Origin: a virus
Virus record (IMG/VR): IMGVR_UViG_3300030382_000387
Coordinates: 919 to 25,433 of that record
DNA: 24,515 bases
Direction: 5' to 3' (one strand)
The translations under genes were made by a program, and so were the position numbers. Below, piece after piece: positions 22,816-24,515 of this stretch. Numbering within the stretch: the first letter of the stretch is position 1; each line of letters begins with the position of its first letter. Below the pieces are notes generated by a model that worked only from the letters and a program-made list of their open reading frames with translations, did not search any database and had not been told where the DNA came from.

Positions 22816-22896
22816 ATGAAATCACTTATATGTGTTTATGAAGGACACAAAGACTGTAGGCTAAAGGTCTGTGACTGCAAATGCCATGCAGTTTAA
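22816..22896 (+). CDS. 26-aa Cys/His-rich microprotein
   Basis: This tiny frame has an ATG at 22816 with AAGGGA eight bases upstream and a TAA at 22894-22896, directly after the structured leader. The peptide has Cys6, His11, Cys14, Cys19, Cys21, Cys23 and His24, in the form C-x4-H-x2-C-x4-C-x-C-x-CH. The 'H-x2-C-x4-C-x-C-x-CH' pattern recurs in small predicted zinc-binding proteins of phages and bacteria. It is the first gene of the rightward operon and overlaps the start of the next gene. I infer a small zinc-binding protein, possibly a host-takeover factor. Function is unknown and no homologue search was possible. Confidence 0.65.
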   Translation: MKSLICVYEGHKDCRLKVCDCKCHAV

Positions 22897-23170
22897 CAGG
22901 ATAATAGACTACCAGAAACAACGCAAAGCTAAACTCGGTGAAGAAATCATAATATCCAAGGACTCACGCAACTACGGTAAGTTCTCAAGGATACATGATA
23001 GACACATCGGTAAAGTCATTGGCGGTAAACAACGGGCAAGAAAGAACGGCTTGAGTATAAAATGGCATTATAGAGTCCAATGCACTTGCAATGATACCTC
23101 CGACTGGCTTACAGCAAGCGGGTTTAAAAAGAAAGAAGGAGAAAGTAATGCAAGAAACAACGTACAATGA
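22886..23170 (+). CDS. Basic hypothetical protein, about 94 aa
   Basis: The ATG at 22886 lies inside the end of the 26-aa gene; an in-frame GTG at 22871 would make 99 aa. Neither has a clear ribosome binding site, so coupling to the microprotein is likely. The first ~20 residues are basic (RIIDYQKQRKAKLGEE). The central part (GKFSRIHDRHIGKVIGGKQRARKNGLS) followed by IKWHYRVQCTCND looks like a small beta-barrel with conserved Arg/Lys, similar to KOW/SH3-like nucleic-acid-binding modules, but this is only a shape match. A Cys-x-Cys pair is near the C-terminal end. The last bases overlap the start of the nuclease gene by 23 bases. Function unknown; DNA or RNA binding is a guess from charge. Confidence 0.65.
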   Translation: MQFNRIIDYQKQRKAKLGEEIIISKDSRNYGKFSRIHDRHIGKVIGGKQRARKNGLSIKWHYRVQCTCNDTSDWLTASGFKKKEGESNARNNVQ

Positions 23171-23555
23171 CGATTGGAGATACGACCTAGAGTTCGGTCA
23201 ACTAGCTGAAAAGAAACTGAATGAAATATTCAGCGGACCTAGAAATAGACTAGAAGTAAAAGCAGATAAACAAGCGTTTTCTACAGGCAATATAGCCGTT
23301 GAAATAGAATGTAGAGGTAAGCCAAGCGGTATATCTATATCTCAAACCGAACACTATGTGTTTCTGCTATACCACAATAATCACTACCAGTCGTGTTTGT
23401 CCATACCTACACGGAAACTAAAGACCATAACAGACAACCTGCTAGAATCAGGCAAGGCTAGGATAACAATGGGCGGAGATGATAAAGCAAGTAGAATGAT
23501 TCTAGTCCCACTTAGTGAAGTATTCATCCTTAATAACTATGAAGAATCATGGTGA
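23148..23555 (+). CDS. PD-(D/E)XK-type phage nuclease-like protein
   Basis: I start at the ATG at 23148, which has AAGGAG seven bases upstream; the frame is open farther upstream (ATG at 23091), but that would extend inside the preceding gene without a ribosome site. The 135-aa protein has the order expected of a phage PD-(D/E)XK nuclease: helix with Glu15/Glu21 (LEFGQLAEKKLNEIF), strand RLEVKAD with Glu36/Asp40, strand GNIAVEIECRGKPSGIS (47-63) with Glu52, Glu54 and Lys58, then a Tyr-rich strand YVFLLYHNN. 'TGN...E...GKPSG' is a pattern I know from phage nucleases of this type. The C-terminal half has helix LKTITDNLLESG and an MILVPLSEVFIL strand. Likely role: DNA processing in replication or host DNA breakdown. 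Substrate is unknown. Confidence 0.75.
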   Translation: MQETTYNDDWRYDLEFGQLAEKKLNEIFSGPRNRLEVKADKQAFSTGNIAVEIECRGKPSGISISQTEHYVFLLYHNNHYQSCLSIPTRKLKTITDNLLESGKARITMGGDDKASRMILVPLSEVFILNNYEESW

Positions 23556-23589
23556 TTAAAAGAAAAAGACCTTAACCAAAAAGAAAAAT

Positions 23590-23803
23590 AAGATGTAACA
23601 TCTTGACAAGATGCATCTTATGTTACATATAATACAGGAGGGGGGGAATGAGGGGTATATCTCTTATGTAACATCTTACATGACTGTGTATTAATTACAG
23701 AATGCTGTAACCCTAGTTACAAGTGATGTAATTAATTAATACCTAACCTCTTCTTTTATCTAATAATTACAAACATCTGTAATTCAGTTACAACCGTTTG
23801 TAA
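23590..23803. promoter_or_regulatory. TGTAA/TTACA operator-like array
   Basis: Twelve half-sites lie in 214 bases: TGTAA at 23594, 23667, 23706, 23727, 23778 and 23799; TTACA at 23623, 23676, 23695, 23717, 23767 and 23788. Four make inward palindromes TTACA-N5/6-TGTAA (23695-23710, 23717-23731, 23767-23782, 23788-23803); one outward pair is at 23667-23680. Centres within pairs are 21-21.5 bp apart and pairs 50.5 bp apart, near whole helical turns. The last site ends seven bases before the ribosome site of the 89-aa gene. This is most like a cooperative repressor/activator operator or replication iterons. Confidence 0.7.
23603..23633 (+). promoter_or_regulatory. Consensus promoter with 19-base spacer
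   Basis: TTGACA (23603-23608) and TATAAT (23628-23633) are both perfect, but the spacer is 19 bases. The spacer and the -35 edge hold a perfect 12-base palindrome, AAGATGCATCTT (23608-23619). A long spacer containing a dyad is typical of promoters twisted into shape by MerR-type activators. TTACA directly precedes the -10. It would transcribe the 89-aa gene with a leader of about 180 bases. Confidence 0.6.
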
Positions 23804-23819
23804 TTAATAAGGAGATACT

Positions 23820-24089
23820 ATGTCAAACTCTGTAATAGACCGAATCATAAAGCTGAATCCAGAAGCACTTACTGCCGATGGATACGATAGAGCAATAATA
23901 GGTATAACCAAAAGAAACGATAACCACGTTGTCCTCTATTCCAGCGAGAAATGTATCAGGCAACTTATGGAAGATAACAACTGGACTGAAGAAGAATCAC
24001 TTGAATGGTTCTCCTATAATACCGAATCAGCTTATATGGGAGAAAATACTCCTGTGTTTCAATGGAACGATTACGACTGTGATGAGTAA
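23820..24089 (+). CDS. 89-aa hypothetical early protein under the operator array
   Basis: The ATG at 23820 has AAGGAG seven bases upstream, directly following the last TTACA/TGTAA palindrome. The product is acidic: LNPEALTADGYDRAIIGITKRN, then VVLYSSEKCIRQLMEDNNWTEEES, then EWFSYNTESAYMGENTPVFQW and an acidic end. The segments 'N-P-E-A-L-x-A-D-G-Y-D-x-A-I-I-G', 'C-I-x-x-L' and 'E-W-F-x-Y-N-T-x-x-A-Y-x-G-x-x-T-P-V-F' recur in small uncharacterised proteins of unrelated tailed phages, so it is probably a real conserved family, but I know no function. The compact acidic form suggests a partner-binding role. Its unusual operator array implies tight timing of expression. Confidence 0.75.
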   Translation: MSNSVIDRIIKLNPEALTADGYDRAIIGITKRNDNHVVLYSSEKCIRQLMEDNNWTEEESLEWFSYNTESAYMGENTPVFQWNDYDCDE

Positions 24090-24120
24090 ACGTCTTTTAT
24101 AAAAAAAATTCTGGCACGGG

Positions 24121-24215
24121 TATCCTACCCTCATTCACCACTACTCTAAGACATACCCCCTCACACTAACCATCTACCACAACAACCACTACCCCCCACC
24201 CATCATCATCATCCT
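24121..24215 (+). terminator. Rut-like C-rich, G-free tract (candidate Rho-dependent terminator)
   Basis: In 95 bases there are about 45 C and only one G (24150). This starts 31 bases after the stop of the 89-aa gene, so RNA here would be unpaired and rich in YC dimers, as Rho loading sites are. A stable GC hairpin follows, a possible pause site. Terminator function is inferred from composition and place. Confidence 0.4.
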
Positions 24216-24264
24216 GCGACGGGGGCTCCTGCGACTGCGTGACCGCAGGAAAGCGACCCCTTCG
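24212..24264 (+). other. GC-rich hairpin with competing 5' arms
   Basis: TCCTGCG occurs at 24212-24218 and 24227-24233; either copy can pair with CGCAGGA at 24244-24250. GGGG at 24221-24225 can also pair with CCCC at 24257-24260 around the second hairpin. The element is GC-rich in an otherwise AT-rich phage and could be a pause hairpin or small structured RNA. Confidence 0.4.
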
Positions 24265-24280
24265 GCATTTTGAAAACCAT

Positions 24281-24383
24281 GGGGAGGTACTAGAGGAGGA
24301 ACCTTAGGAGGAGGAGTAGGAGGGGGAAGGAAAGTCCCCATCCCCTCCCCTCCTGTCCCCTCCTCATCCTCATCAACCCCCCA
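24281..24383. repeat. Polypurine/polypyrimidine inverted tract
   Basis: A G/A-rich stretch (24281-24334) is followed by a C/T-rich stretch (24336-24383). GAGGAGTAGGAGGGG (24311-24325) pairs with CCCCTCCTCATCCTC (24357-24371) at 13 of 15 positions; AGGAGGGG can also pair with an inner CCCCTCCT. Such tracts can form hairpins, triplex DNA or weak G-quadruplexes. The frames across it have proline/glycine low-complexity products and are not credible genes. Confidence 0.45.
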
Positions 24384-24415
24384 CAATACGAAAGAATCAA
24401 CGCACGAACAAATTT

Positions 24416-24510
24416 TATATCTAAGTGTCTGGCGATTCTATATCTAAATTGTATCTGATAGACCCCGTTTAAACATGACCCCCGCCACATAGTAGACAGA
24501 TACCCGCCAC
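24416..24510. repeat. Short direct repeats near right edge
   Basis: TATATCTAA occurs at 24416-24424 and 24439-24447 (23-base step). CCCGCCAC occurs at 24481-24488 and 24503-24510 (22-base step). Steps near two helical turns are typical of binding-site arrays, but each repeat has only two visible copies and the window ends here. Confidence 0.3.
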
Positions 24511-24515
24511 GCTAC

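Larger units (their letters stand above)
24090..24515. other. 426-base region without a credible gene
   Basis: The region holds only low-complexity frames. It contains an A-tract at 24101-24108, a short GGGTA/TACCC hairpin (24118-24130), a C-rich and almost G-free tract (24121-24215), a GC hairpin (24212-24264), a purine-then-pyrimidine inverted tract (24281-24383), and short direct repeats near the right edge. The base composition differs sharply from the coding part. It may end rightward transcription or belong to a replication or packaging region, but the edge cuts it off. Confidence 0.55.

Noticed and set aside
23695-23803. CRISPR array
   Set aside because: The repeated unit is only a 15-16 base palindrome with variable steps (21, 50, 21), not 28-37 base repeats with uniform spacers.
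24189-24490. Two minus-strand frames of 65-66 aa
   Set aside because: Low-complexity products (poly-Pro, poly-Met, Arg/Ser runs) caused by the C-rich and purine-rich tracts; no ribosome site.

Overview
This window is part of a tailed double-stranded DNA bacteriophage genome (Caudoviricetes), most likely an uncultured environmental, marine-type phage. The evidence is a terminase small/large pair, a portal, a scaffold and an HK97-type major capsid protein, plus several small proteins of a style I know from marine phage genomes. No bacterial housekeeping, rRNA or tRNA gene is visible. The host cannot be read from the sequence. The tight packing and recurrent GGAGG ribosome binding sites fit a bacterial host.

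Two divergent blocks meet near 22.55-22.70 kb. The leftward block (22547 down to 1, minus strand) is one dense virion-morphogenesis operon: terS, terL, portal, a block of about 9.2 kb of probable internal or ejected virion proteins (477, 829, 116 and 1643 aa), scaffold, major capsid protein, a run of small head/neck proteins (106, 257, 120, 62 and 36 aa), two larger neck/tail proteins (426 and 673 aa), a 98-aa beta-rich structural protein, a 135-aa protein that looks like a PD-(D/E)XK nuclease fold, and a tail-fibre-like protein that runs off the left edge. Genes abut or overlap. Four junctions share the TAATG stop/start form, implying translational coupling. No tape-measure gene is seen, so a short-tailed (podovirus-like) virion is the simplest inference. 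A near-consensus promoter just ahead of the scaffold gene suggests extra transcription of the capsid genes.

The rightward block (22.7-24.1 kb, plus strand) holds four small non-structural genes: a 26-aa Cys/His microprotein, a basic protein of about 94 aa, a 135-aa PD-(D/E)XK-type nuclease and an 89-aa conserved-looking hypothetical protein.

The unusual content is mostly non-coding. Between the blocks, two elements closed by CCGGGG-type stems flank a shared -10 region; the rightward one looks like a three-way-junction leader RNA ending just before a ribosome binding site. At 23590-23803, twelve TGTAA/TTACA half-sites include four TTACA-N5/6-TGTAA palindromes in two pairs spaced 21 bp, beside consensus -35 and -10 boxes: a strong operator or replication-control candidate. 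Between the 106-aa and 257-aa head genes, the minus-strand RNA can form a textbook H-type pseudoknot (9-bp and 11-bp stems, A-rich third loop). The major capsid Shine-Dalgarno lies in a small hairpin. The last 426 bases have no credible gene but hold a nearly G-free C-rich tract (rut-like), a GC hairpin, a purine/pyrimidine inverted tract and short direct repeats.
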